64,000 nucleotides of DNA from CAWAHD01 sp963781785 (GTDB taxonomy: Bacteria > Planctomycetota > Planctomycetia > Isosphaerales > Isosphaeraceae), in the NCBI GenBank assembly GCA_963781785.1, contig CAWAHD010000001.1:1178001-1242000 (forward strand), written 5' to 3'. A model generated the notes under the pieces. It saw nothing but the letters and a program-made list of their open reading frames with translations. It had not been told where the DNA came from and did not search any database. Positions 1 to 7,259 of this stretch are shown one piece after another (positions within the stretch are counted from its first letter, which is position 1; each line of letters opens with the position of its first letter). The position numbers were made by a program, and so were the translations under genes.

Positions 1-223
1 CCAGCGCCAACCAAAGCAATTCCGACATCGGGACGACGTGAACCTCCTTGCCGGCTGATTCCAGGCGGGTGGCGAGCAACTTGACCTCCCGGCGGAGCTC
101 CCATTCGTCGCTCGGGTCGTAGCGAAGGATCGCAAATGGCAAGTCGTGATAGACGCTGATCCTGGCGGGCACCGCCTTCAGGTCGCTCTCGAGGAGTTCA
201 ATGCGCTCTTTGAGCAAGGGCAT
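1..223 (-). CDS. brxB: BrxB (DUF1788), BREX system protein, 5' part only
   Basis: Reading leftward from an ATG at 223, the frame is open to the window edge and gives about 74 residues beginning MPLLKERIELLESDL, followed by LPFAILRYDPSDEWELR and LLATRLESAGKEVHV. This is the recognisable N-terminus of DUF1788/BrxB, a small conserved BREX protein of uncertain biochemical role that acts with BrxA, BrxC, PglX and PglZ in anti-phage defence. The start lies 26 bp inside the end of the upstream brxA frame, so the two are translationally coupled. The rest of the gene, and presumably brxC, pglX and pglZ, lie beyond the left edge. Identification rests on remembered family sequence. Confidence 0.8.
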   Translation of the reverse strand, partial: MPLLKERIELLESDLKAVPARISVYHDLPFAILRYDPSDEWELRREVKLLATRLESAGKEVHVVPMSELLWLAL

Positions 224-1004
224 GCGCGTACTCCCCCAAGGTTGGGACCGGAAAAGTCAGCCGGATGACGCTACCTGCCGCGTGATATTCCAGGAGACCT
301 TGCTGATGGGCCTCTAGCAAGAAGCGTTCGACGCCTTCGCGAGGCAGGAAGAACAGCTTCCAGTCGGGATGTTCAAGCAGCTTGGCGCCGGAGGGTTGCC
401 GCAGTTTGAGATAGAAAATGACGTAGGCAAATGCCGGCACCGGTAGGAAGGCTGGTGCGATCCGCTTGTGGGCTGCTCCTTGCAGCACGCCGAAGTCTCG
501 AAGCGTCGACGTGAGGCCCTGGGCGACCCGGCAGGTTGTCTCGTCGGACCACTCGCCCTTGGTCTTACCCTCGCGCACCCACGTCATGAGGAGGCGCTGG
601 AGATCGTCCACGTGGATCTCGGTGATGCCCCGCCCTTGTAGTGGAATAAGCCATTCGGTTACGGCATCGTACAGAAGCGGGTCAGCCTGGGCGGCGTGGA
701 AGTAGAGAATCCGGTCCATGATGCTGGCTGGGACCCGCTCTCGGACGAGGACCACCAGCGCTTTGACGATCTCGTCATCGGCGAGATAACGCTGCCGGAA
801 GAGGGCGAGGATGTCTTCGACTCGCGAACGCGATGCCTTGCCGAAGGAATTTTCGCGCCGGATGCGATCGAGATTGCTCTGCACCGTCGCTCGCGTGTCC
901 CATTGGGAGAGCAGCGTCTTCGTGTCGGCCAGAAGCGCACCGGCCTTGATGATCTTGGACGAGTAACGAGCGCTCGCGGCGGGCGTGAGATACTGAACAG
1001 GCAT
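198..1004 (-). CDS. brxA: BrxA (DUF1819), BREX system protein
   Basis: The 268-residue product starts MPVQYLTPAASARYSSKIIK and then reads GGALL-type AGALLADTKTLLSQWD, followed by ENSFGKASRSRVEDIL near residue 55. These are hallmarks of DUF1819/BrxA, the first gene of type 1 BREX operons; characterised BrxA proteins bind DNA. An earlier GTG at 1034 is possible, but the ATG at 1004 gives the usual BrxA beginning. The protein is somewhat longer than the roughly 200 residues common in the family. It overlaps brxB by 26 bp, which matches BREX operon order. No membrane segment or frameshift is evident. Confidence 0.82.
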   Translation of the reverse strand: MPVQYLTPAASARYSSKIIKAGALLADTKTLLSQWDTRATVQSNLDRIRRENSFGKASRSRVEDILALFRQRYLADDEIVKALVVLVRERVPASIMDRILYFHAAQADPLLYDAVTEWLIPLQGRGITEIHVDDLQRLLMTWVREGKTKGEWSDETTCRVAQGLTSTLRDFGVLQGAAHKRIAPAFLPVPAFAYVIFYLKLRQPSGAKLLEHPDWKLFFLPREGVERFLLEAHQQGLLEYHAAGSVIRLTFPVPTLGEYAHALAQRAH

Positions 1005-1327
1005 GGATTGGCGTTGAGCCACACCCGACCTCATCTTGGGTCTCGAATCGATCGGACACGGGTCGTCCTCTTGCCGTCATGCCGAAGAAGTCTCAACCCA
1101 TTCTCTCGTCGTCCGAGTCGTTATATCCTGGTTGCGATCAGGGACTAAGGATCGCGCTTCCGGTTTCATCGTTCTACCCTACACGTTCAGTCGAGCCGCA
1201 TCAAGCAAGTGAGAGCGTGGATTGATCGGAAGCAGCCCATGCACGCGTCAGCAACGGACTGTCTGAAGATGATCGTTCCAGAGCCACGGCAAAGGGGTTG
1301 GATCGCAACGTGAGATTGACAACACGC
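1005..1327. other. Intergenic region upstream of brxA
   Basis: This stretch of 323 bp has no convincing reading frame, RNA gene or repeat. It must carry the brxA promoter on the minus strand, but I see no clear -35/-10 pair. Confidence 0.4.
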
Positions 1328-1867
1328 TCAGGAATTTCTCTGGTCTCGCTTCATCTGTTGCGCCAAGGCATACTCATTCGCGAGATCGAACCCGATGTCG
1401 GCGGTTGGATTGATGATCTTGAACACCGCGTACATCAGACAGACCATGTGCAAGCCGCTGAAGGGTCCCGGTAGGCTGCGAAGCTGGTATTTCTCGCGAG
1501 AGTCGTTTACATCGAAACCTTCTGCTCCGAGTGTTGCGATCTCGAGCCCAATCTTCTGGAGCTCTTGCCTCGACAACCCCCCAAACTTCTCGATTGCACC
1601 GACGAGGTACATCACGGCGTCCATCCGCTCAGCGCCAGGCGTCTTGGTGCGAAAGATCTTTTGGGCTATCTCGCTCAGCCGCCCTCGGGCGATTTCCGCG
1701 ATCTTGCTGCTGGCGTCGATGTCGATCGCTTTGCGATAAAGCTCGTCGGCGTCCTCGGGTCGATCTTGAACAAAGAGCGCCTCGGCGAGTCCAAACCATG
1801 AGTCCTGGCTTGAAGGACTGATCTCGACCAGACCCTCGAAAACTTCTGGGGGGTTCGGGGGCGCCAT
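1328..1867 (-). CDS. TPR-like conserved hypothetical protein, probably 5' truncated
   Basis: The 179-residue product begins MAPPNPPEVFEGL. Residues 20-60 form one tetratricopeptide-like helix pair (SWFGLAEALFVQDRPEDADE, then LYRKAIDIDASSKIAEIARG). The C-terminal half contains LGAEGFDVNDSREKYQLRSL and FSGLHMVCLMYAVFKIINP, which I recall from uncharacterised TPR proteins of cyanobacteria and planctomycetes. The start codon lies inside the terminal repeat of the adjoining RAYT scar, so the original N-terminus, probably with more TPRs, appears to be lost. A function is not predictable; a scaffold role would be usual for TPRs. Confidence 0.55.
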   Translation of the reverse strand: MAPPNPPEVFEGLVEISPSSQDSWFGLAEALFVQDRPEDADELYRKAIDIDASSKIAEIARGRLSEIAQKIFRTKTPGAERMDAVMYLVGAIEKFGGLSRQELQKIGLEIATLGAEGFDVNDSREKYQLRSLPGPFSGLHMVCLMYAVFKIINPTADIGFDLANEYALAQQMKRDQRNS

Positions 1868-2340
1868 ACTCAATTTCCGCGAGCGGTGGCGAGGCCATTT
1901 GTGGCAGGGGGCGGTTCGCTTTGTGCGTCCTCGAAGAGTCGTACCTGCTGACCGCCGTGCGGTGCGTGGCGCTCAACCCCGCGCGCGCCGGGCGGGTCAA
2001 CGAGCGGAGCCGCTATCGGTGGAGCAGCGCGGGTGCCCGCGTGCGCGGACAGGACGACGCGCTCGTACGTGTCGGTCCTCTGCTGAAGCTGGCGCCTCCG
2101 TGGCGCGGCTTCCTCGCCAGGGTGATTTGCGAAGAGGACATCAAACTCCTCCGTACCCACGGGCATACGGGCCGGCTTCTGCGCGACGAGGAGTTCTTGG
2201 CGACGCTCGAACAAAACCTTGGCAGAATCCTCAGACGTCAGAAGCCTGGACCGAAGCCACGGCCGCGGCGCATTCGAAAACGGCAAAAGCCCCCGAAATG
2301 ACAGCCGGAGAATTGAGTATGGTGTGCCTGGAACTCCGAC
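1862..2340 (+). mobile_element. RAYT (REP-associated transposase) element remnant with inverted ends
   Basis: The left end (1862-1877, gccatactcaatttcc) and the right end (about 2311-2326, gaattgagtatggtgt) are imperfect inverted repeats. Similarity continues outward for about 28 bp (left end reverse-complemented: gcgcccccgaacccccc; right end: tgtgcctggaactccg). Between them lies the C-terminal part of a RAYT. The element separates the 3' cut of a PglZ-like gene from the 5' cut of a TPR gene, so its arrival was accompanied by a deletion. RAYTs are single-strand Y1 transposases related to IS200/IS605. Confidence 0.6.
1880..2301 (+). pseudogene. REP-associated tyrosine transposase, C-terminal fragment
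   Basis: The frame from about 1921 reads LEESYLLTAVRCVALNPARA, then RYRWSSAGARVRGQDDALV and ends LRRQKPGPKPRPRRIRKRQK. This is the typical C-terminal third of RAYT/Y1_Tnp transposases (the conserved form is YLLxxxRYVELNPVRAGLV). Just upstream another frame reads RERWRGHLWQG, which should be continuous with it, so there is a frameshift near 1912. The N-terminal HUH motif and catalytic tyrosine are absent. It cannot encode an active transposase. Confidence 0.7.
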
Positions 2341-2706
2341 CAGCAGCGGCCACCGCTGGTGGCCGGTCTTCTCGGTCAGAAAGTCCCGCAGGGTGATCGT
2401 GAGCCTTGCCCTCGATTGGCAATGCGCTTCCAGATCCGGGTAAAAGAGGGGCAGCTTCGCCTTGTCGCGGGTGCGATCGACCAGGATCAGCTTGGCGGAG
2501 GCGTCATCCCGCAGGTTCTCGTACAGTTCCCGCAGGGCCAGGTTCCCGCTGCAAAACAGCACGGTGAATCCGTTGTCCTTGGCCCAACCATCGACGGCCC
2601 GCGCCCCGGCTCGGATCATCCCCTGGGGATCAGCAAGAATGGTGAGCTTTTCCCCCTTGAGGAGATTCAGTTTACCGATGACCCATTGTTCGATCATTGG
2701 TTGCAC
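2341..2706 (-). pseudogene. PglZ-like protein, N-terminal remnant cut by RAYT element
   Basis: The frame gives MIEQWVIGKLNLLKGEKLTI, then LADPQGMIRAGARAVDGWAK, then SGNLALRELYENLRDD and KLPLFYPDLEAHCQS. It stays coherent for about 120 residues until it enters the RAYT end at about 2340. The DPQ/DPD-type nucleotide-loop start and the layout resemble N-termini of PglZ-domain proteins, the alkaline-phosphatase-superfamily component of BREX and related systems. Start is GTG at 2706 or ATG at 2697, four bases after the vapC stop. Full PglZ proteins exceed 600 residues, so this is a stub. The PglZ assignment is from memory and moderate. Confidence 0.45.
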
Positions 2707-2710
2707 CGCC

Positions 2711-3109
2711 TCAGGGAGTGAGCCAGTCGTCGAGCCGCAAGTTAGGAATGTTCTGGAAGTCCGCGGTGTTGTGGGTTACCAGCGTCAGGTTGTGGACAAG
2801 AGCGACCGATCCAATCATCAAGTCCATCCGACTCACCGATATTCCCTGCTGGAGCAACGTTCCCCTGACCTGGCCGAACTCGTGGGCGCACGGCGCGTGA
2901 AAATCGAGAACGTCAACTTCGCGTAGCAGGTTGCCGATCAAGGTCAGCAGTTTTGCCGGGTTGGGATGTTTATAAGCGCCCGCATACAGCTCACCCAGCA
3001 CGATGGTCGGAATGGCCAAACCGCCCGTGTATTGGATAAACCGATGCGCAAGGCGGGCAGGTCGGCGCATGTGCGCGGAGCAAGTATCCGTATCGAGAAG
3101 GAAGATCAT
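2711..3109 (-). CDS. vapC: VapC-type PIN-domain ribonuclease toxin
   Basis: The 132-residue product starts MIFLLDTDTCSAHMRRPARL and carries the PIN-fold acidic residues: D6/D8 in the first strand, E41 in TIVLGELYAG, and D96 and D117 in SRMDLMIGSVA and THNTADFQNI. PIN toxins of this type cleave tRNA or rRNA when released from their antitoxin. It overlaps the upstream antitoxin by 4 bp (ATGA arrangement), the usual VapBC layout. It sits between the antitoxin and a PglZ-like remnant in a defence island. It appears intact. Confidence 0.88.
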   Translation of the reverse strand: MIFLLDTDTCSAHMRRPARLAHRFIQYTGGLAIPTIVLGELYAGAYKHPNPAKLLTLIGNLLREVDVLDFHAPCAHEFGQVRGTLLQQGISVSRMDLMIGSVALVHNLTLVTHNTADFQNIPNLRLDDWLTP

Positions 3110-3351
3110 TCCGGAAGTTCCCTGCGCGAGTCGCTTTTTCGCTCTTGGTGAACTTCCTCCATGATGGCGTCCCAGTAGGGATCGTCAGCCAGGGCTCCTT
3201 CGGTTAATAGAAAGCCTTCGCCGGTTCGGGCGGGTTTGATCGACGGGACCGTGCGAACTGTGATCTCGACGTGCTGGCCCTCGGGCACGCCAGGGTCTTC
3301 GTCCAGTTCGATGGTCCTGCCGTGAATCTTGCCGTGAAGGGTTTTCGTCAT
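3106..3351 (-). CDS. Antitoxin of the VapBC pair
   Basis: The 81-residue product starts MTKTLHGKIHGRTIELDEDP, followed by GVPEGQHVEITVRTV. This is the short beta-strand 'GKIHGRTIEL' type N-terminus found in AF2212/DUF104-like antitoxins that pair with PIN toxins. The C-terminal half (DDPYWDAIMEEVHQERK) is helical and charged, as expected for the toxin-binding tail. Its stop overlaps the vapC start by 4 bp. Antitoxins of this kind usually autoregulate the operon, but no operator was identified. Confidence 0.75.
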   Translation of the reverse strand: MTKTLHGKIHGRTIELDEDPGVPEGQHVEITVRTVPSIKPARTGEGFLLTEGALADDPYWDAIMEEVHQERKSDSRRELPE

Positions 3352-3363
3352 GGGTTGTTCCTC

Positions 3364-3732
3364 TCATTCGTCGTCGTCTTCGGCCCGTTTCATTTTACGC
3401 TGACGCTTCTTCGGCTTGCCCTCTTGCTCGCTACCACGGCGGACGCAAATCCGATAATCGTCCTCGGCTTCGATCTGCTGCCCGTCGGTCAGGTTCGCGA
3501 GATTCAAGCCGCCCTTCTCGTAGATCGCTCGGCCTTGTTCGTAGAGACAGGCACGGCGGCATTGCCACAGCCAGTCCAGAAGGTCCGCGTCGCTGCCTGG
3601 GCAATCCTTGTCCCGCACGGGCACGCTGTCGATCAGGGCATTGGCGAACGGCTTGATCCACCGCAGAGTGCCGGTCTGGGGCAGGGGGGCCTTCTGCTCG
3701 CGTTCTTGCTCGTTGGCGGGCGGGAGCCGCAT
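3364..3732 (-). CDS. Unrecognised protein, likely 3' fragment of a larger defence gene
   Basis: 122 residues: MRLPPANEQEREQKAPLPQT, a middle with ADLLDWLWQCRRACLYEQGR and YEKGGLNLANLTDGQQIEAE, and a basic/acidic tail ending KRQRKMKRAEDDDE. The composition and the lack of a convincing start suggest the end of a bigger protein. I do not recognise the family. It lies 12 bp upstream of the antitoxin on the same strand. The frame directly upstream (3740-3862) is the beginning of another protein, so a deletion may join the two. Confidence 0.4.
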   Translation of the reverse strand: MRLPPANEQEREQKAPLPQTGTLRWIKPFANALIDSVPVRDKDCPGSDADLLDWLWQCRRACLYEQGRAIYEKGGLNLANLTDGQQIEAEDDYRICVRRGSEQEGKPKKRQRKMKRAEDDDE

Positions 3733-3739
3733 TCATAGT

Positions 3740-3862
3740 CAAGCTTGGGATGTCCAGGACCGCCATGTTCTTGATCGACGAGTCCTGGACGATCTGAACC
3801 GGGCATCCCGTCAGGGTTTCCACCTCTTCGATTGTTTGCCTGACGCTGTTTGGTGAATCCAT
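3740..3862 (-). pseudogene. N-terminal fragment of an unrecognised protein
   Basis: From an ATG at 3862 the frame reads MDSPNSVRQTIEEVETLTGC then PVQIVQDSSIKNMAVLDIPS. It then loses protein-like character within about 10 codons. The pattern (helix, then VQIVQDxS, then a hydrophobic strand) looks like a genuine start. No downstream partner of the same frame is present. It is most simply a gene cut by the deletion that left the 3364-3732 fragment. Confidence 0.35.
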
Positions 3863-3984
3863 TTCAGCATTATCGTCCGGGCGACGATCAATTCCCAGCC
3901 TGGGCTGCGGCATACCTTGGTGTCGGTCGTGATCACACCAAGTCCGTGTTCGTTCAGAAGCGCCGCGTTGAAGTTCCGGGGGCC

Positions 3985-4482
3985 AGTCCGTATACGTCGG
4001 TCACGACGCGAGTCGAGGACGTGAAGGCTCGGGGCCGAACCAGCGATTTGAAAGCGGCTGAGCAGGGCAGTGTGGCCAGATCGACCGTGTCGGCCGGGCT
4101 GGAGGAAACGATCTGGCTCTGCCCGATCGAAGATCGGCGGAAGCTGGATTCGTCGCGCGAGGGAATGGTGGAAGGTCTCTCGCTGGGCAGCTATCTGCTT
4201 CTGGTCGAGTTGACGGGCCGGCTGTTCCGCGAGGGGAAGAGCGCGATTTCGGCCGAGCTCGCGGGAATTCTCGCCCGGCTGGGCACGAGCGTGGAAGGCT
4301 GGCAGGTCCGGCTGGAGAAGCTCAAGGGTGGCTGGCTGCTGGGCCGATTCTTGGCGGGCAGTCGCAAGCGCTACTTTCGCGGGAGCGAAAGGCGACAATC
4401 GATGCGCGTACTTTCGCGGGAGCGAAAGGCGACGATTGGCGTGCACCACCTGGCCAATCTGGGCGGGTGCCCGGCGCGATAG
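3985..4482 (+). pseudogene. RAYT C-terminal extension fragment, copy 1
   Basis: The frame reads YTSVTTRVEDVKARGRTSDL, then IWLCPIEDRRKLDSSREGMV, then SLGSYLLLVELTGRLFREGK, and ends GVHHLANLGGCPAR. The central part matches the C-terminal region of large planctomycete RAYT-like transposases (SYLxLVDxTGRxxRxxK, AISxELAxILxRLG). The Y1 catalytic domain is absent. Two REP palindromes interrupt the segment before the final GVHHLANLGG. Copies 2 and 3 of the same fragment lie at 5700 and 7260. Confidence 0.55.
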
Positions 4483-4540
4483 CTCAAACGAAGTGATGCC
4501 GATTCGCGTCCCCGGCCGTCGACTCGACGCCGCGTTTCAG
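4136..4540. repeat. 405-bp direct repeat, copy 1 (partner at 5710-6120)
   Basis: The segment from gatcggcggaagctggattc through cgtcgactcgacgccgcgt recurs with few changes at 5710-6120. It includes the RAYT fragment, both REP units and about 60 bp beyond the fragment's stop. The two copies bracket the Rpn-like gene at 4721-5596. Confidence 0.7.
4372..4433. repeat. Two tandem REP palindromes (25-bp units)
   Basis: Units at 4372-4396 and 4409-4433 both read tactttcgcgggagcgaaag followed by gcgac. Each contains the hairpin ctttcgc-ggga-gcgaaag with 7-bp arms. Spacing is 12 bp. The same units recur at 5951, 5988 and 7653, always at the same point of a RAYT fragment. This is the behaviour expected of REP sequences mobilised by a RAYT. 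Confidence 0.75.
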
Positions 4541-4720
4541 GTGGCGGTCGACAGCCGCCCCTGCGCAGAGCCGTCCAATCGGGCAAGGGGTTGGTGGGGT
4601 GTACCAGACGCGGGTTTTTTGTCCGACCCAGTTGCGGTCGGGCTCGAAACGCTGAAGGATGGGCCGATTGACGACCGCCAGTCACTATGGGCGACTGTCC
4701 TCAACCCGGTTACCACCGCC

Positions 4721-5596
4721 ATGCACGAATATGACAAGTGCGGCAAATACCAGATCCAGCACCACGGCGACTCGATCCTGCGCATGGCTCGCGCGCCGGC
4801 CATCGTGTCGTGGAAGCCCGTGCAGACCGAGCTCGTCCAGCACAGGCGGCTTCCCGATGGTCTCCTCGAAGTGCTGCACTTGGGCGAAGTCCAGCCCGAC
4901 ACGTACCTACTGGAAATCTCTACCTACCCCGACGCCCGCGTCGCCAGCCAAGTCATGGACGACATCGCGCTCTCCTGGCTCAGCCGGCACGTACTCCCGG
5001 AGGTCGTGGTCCTCTTCCTCTATCCCAGGGGAAATGTGGTGCCCGTCGAATCCATCAAGTTGAACAGCCGTCTGGGATGCACCACCTGGGATGCTTCGTG
5101 GCGAATTATCAAGCTGTGGGAAGTGCCGGCTGAGGACCTGCTGGCGACCGTGGACGTCGGCGTGGTTCCATGGGTCCCGCTGGCGAAGCTCGACGGGCCG
5201 CCTGAGCCGATCATCCGCGAATGCCGGGCCCGCATCGACAAGGCCGGCTCGCCCGTTGACAAGGAGAATCTGCTCGCCGTCACTCAGTACCTGGCGCGGT
5301 TGCGGTATAATGATGAAGCGTTGTTCGAGATCCTGGGAGGGCGAAAAGCCATGATCGAATCACCGTTGATGCAGGAGCTCAGGAAAGAGTGGACCGACGA
5401 GGGGATGCGCGAAGGAATGCGCGAAGGGGAAATCAAAGCCCTGATGACGGTCTTGGTGCGGCGGTTTGGCGTCGCGGCAGAATCGCTCGAGACCGAGATC
5501 AGGGCGACCGGCGATGACGCCCGGTTGAAGGACATGATCGAGCATGCCGCGACGTGCCGGAGCCTCGCGTCCTTTCGGAAAAAGCTTACGGCGTGA
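4721..5596 (+). CDS. Rpn-family/PD-(D/E)XK-like putative nuclease
   Basis: The 291-residue product starts MHEYDKCGKYQIQHHGDSIL. It contains LVQHRRLPDGLLEVLHLGEV, then TYLLEISTYPDARVASQVMD, then LPEVVVLFLYPRGN, and ends with a charged helical tail (EGMREGMREGEIKALMTVLV). The EISTYP strand after the DxxL segment fits the E-x-K-like core of Rpn/YhgA-type proteins. These are recombination-promoting nucleases or cytosolic proteins, abundant in planctomycetes. The ATG at 4721 is chosen because homologues begin with MHEYDK. It is flanked by the two 405-bp repeats and seems intact. Confidence 0.6.
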   Translation: MHEYDKCGKYQIQHHGDSILRMARAPAIVSWKPVQTELVQHRRLPDGLLEVLHLGEVQPDTYLLEISTYPDARVASQVMDDIALSWLSRHVLPEVVVLFLYPRGNVVPVESIKLNSRLGCTTWDASWRIIKLWEVPAEDLLATVDVGVVPWVPLAKLDGPPEPIIRECRARIDKAGSPVDKENLLAVTQYLARLRYNDEALFEILGGRKAMIESPLMQELRKEWTDEGMREGMREGEIKALMTVLVRRFGVAAESLETEIRATGDDARLKDMIEHAATCRSLASFRKKLTA

Positions 5597-5699
5597 CGCG
5601 CCTGTCGCCACGGTGGCGATCGTGTCCAACCACAGGCTGATCTTGTCAGTGTAGCGGGGTCGGGTGGGCCGGCCGGCCTGGAGGATACCAGCTAGCCTT

Positions 5700-6061
5700 G
5701 GCCAATCCAAGATCGGCGCAAGTTGGATTCGTCACGCGAAGGAATGATGGAAGGTCTGCCGCTGGGCAGCTATCTGCCCCTTGTCGATTACGCGGGGCGG
5801 CTGTTCCGCGAGGGGAAGAGCGCGATTTCGGCCGAGCTGGCGGGAATTCTCGCTCGGTTGGGCACGAGCGTGGAAGGCTGGCAAGCCCGGCTGGAGACGC
5901 TGAGGGGCGGCTGGCTGCTGGGCCGATTCTTGCCGGGCAGTCGCAAGCGCTACTTTCGCGGGAGCGAAAGGCGACAATCGATGCGCGTACTTTCGCGGGA
6001 GCGAAAGGCGACGATTGGCGTGCACCACCTGGCGAACCTGGGCGGATGTCCGGCGCGGTAG
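5700..6061 (+). pseudogene. RAYT C-terminal extension fragment, copy 2
   Basis: The frame starts inside the family (DSSREGMMEGLPLGSYLPLV) and runs through AISAELAGILARLGTSVEGW to GVHHLANLGGCPAR. It is nearly identical to copy 1. Only the last third of the RAYT C-terminal extension is present. Confidence 0.55.
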
Positions 6062-6120
6062 CTCAAAACGGAGTGACGCCGATTCGCTTCCCCGCCCGTC
6101 GACTCGACGCCGCGTCGCGG
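5710..6120. repeat. 405-bp direct repeat, copy 2
   Basis: Partner of 4136-4540, same orientation, about 1.57 kb apart. The divergence is low but visible, for example cccttgtcgattacgcgggg against cttctggtcgagttgacggg, so this is not a very recent assembly duplication. Confidence 0.7.
5951..6012. repeat. Two tandem REP palindromes
   Basis: Units at 5951-5975 and 5988-6012 are identical to those at 4372 and 4409, with the same 12-bp spacer (aatcgatgcgcg). Confidence 0.75.
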
Positions 6121-6354
6121 CCGCTCTTCGATGGCCGTCGTCCTTTCATCTCATCCTGGTCTCGGGTTCGCCGGACGAAGCAAGTCGGCGGTGCTGCAGT
6201 TCATTCCCGGTCGTCCTCATCCCGCGCCGACCGGCTCGGCGGCGCGTGGTGGAGTGAGCCATCGTCACCGCGGCGCGCCGTCTTCTGAAATCCGGCATTC
6301 CACCTTTCCCGGGTCCGTCTGGCCGGGGGGATGACCGGACAATGATCCTTACCG

Positions 6355-6669
6355 TCATATCTCGGGGGGTTCTTCAGCCTCGAACAGCGTCGGGAGGTCT
6401 CGGCTCGCGTGCGCGATTGCCATTACGTGACAAGCGTCGCCGCGAATCACGTAGATCACTCGATAAGGGCGAACCCAGATTTCCCGTATCGCGTCCTGTT
6501 GGACTTCCGGAACGATGGAGCCGAGCCTCGGAAAACTCGCTAATGAGCGCGTCGCTCCGGAGAGCTTCGCTGCCAGCCGATCCGCATACGCCGGAGAGTC
6601 CTTGCGCACGAATTCCAGGAGGTCTTTCAAGTCGTCGAGCGCGGATTCTGCCCAGTAGACTTGCCCCAT
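6355..6669 (-). CDS. parE: ParE/RelE-superfamily toxin
   Basis: The 104-residue product starts MGQVYWAESALDDLKDLLEF. It continues with ASFPRLGSIVPEVQQDAIRE and IWVRPYRVIYVIRGDACHVM, the strand order and conserved R-x-x-RVIY block of ParE-type toxins. Family members poison gyrase (ParE) or cleave mRNA at ribosomes (RelE); which applies here cannot be told. Its start lies inside the end of the upstream antitoxin frame, overlapping by about 43 bp. Confidence 0.85.
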   Translation of the reverse strand: MGQVYWAESALDDLKDLLEFVRKDSPAYADRLAAKLSGATRSLASFPRLGSIVPEVQQDAIREIWVRPYRVIYVIRGDACHVMAIAHASRDLPTLFEAEEPPEI

Positions 6670-6845
6670 TCGGCGATCCTTCGTTCGGCTTCCTCTTGCG
6701 GGATGGACCGCCCTTCATCGACGTCGGTCTGACCCCTGCGGATCTTCTGGATTATGTAAAGATGGTACTGGATGTCTTCCAGCGAGCAATGCTCCGGGAG
6801 GGACTCGATCAATCGAATCGCTTCGGCCTTGACTGCGCTCATCAT
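6627..6845 (-). CDS. Antitoxin of the ParE-type pair
   Basis: The 72-residue product MSAVKAEAIRLIESLPEHCS, then LEDIQYHLYIIQKIRRGQTD, then QEEAERRIAEWGK, is of the small all-helical antitoxin type that neutralises ParE-like toxins in planctomycetes and cyanobacteria. Tandem ATGs at 6843-6845 and 6840-6842 give alternative starts. The gene overlaps the toxin start by about 43 bp, which argues for coupled translation. Confidence 0.75.
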   Translation of the reverse strand: MMSAVKAEAIRLIESLPEHCSLEDIQYHLYIIQKIRRGQTDVDEGRSIPQEEAERRIAEWGKSTGQNPRSTT

Positions 6846-7259
6846 ATGCCCCGCTCGACCTGTCGAAGATGCACTCCATCACCCTTGGAACGACGATTCG
6901 CGTGAGCCGTTTATACGCAGTGTGCGCTTCGACAGGAACAGTTTGTGCGCCCACAGTCAGGAGATACTTTTCGCATTCCCATTACCCGCCGCGTCACCGA
7001 ATTATAGCGTGTCCGCCTGCATTTTCCCATGGCAGACGGCCTCGCGTCCATCAGTGGCATCGAACCGCCTGGAAGCCCCGACCGACGAATCGCCCCAGGG
7101 ATCGCGCGCCATCGCCATCGACGTGGGCCACCAGCCCCGGTGAGCCGGGTACCGGCTCACTGTGGCGAAACGGCCCCGACTCGATGTGGAAAGGACAAAT
7201 TGCACGTGCTGGTGCGCCTCGACCTGGAAGCCTCTAACGGGTGGTCGGATGAGGTTCCG
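6846..7259. other. Non-coding stretch
   Basis: About 410 bp between the ParDE pair and the third RAYT fragment. Short frames exist on both strands but none has protein-like composition or a plausible start. No RNA gene or repeat was seen. Confidence 0.4.

Noticed and set aside
4372..4433. CRISPR-like direct repeats (two 25-bp units with a short spacer)
   Set aside because: The spacer is 12 bp and identical in the second pair at 5951; units are palindromic and embedded in RAYT fragments. They are REP sequences, not CRISPR.
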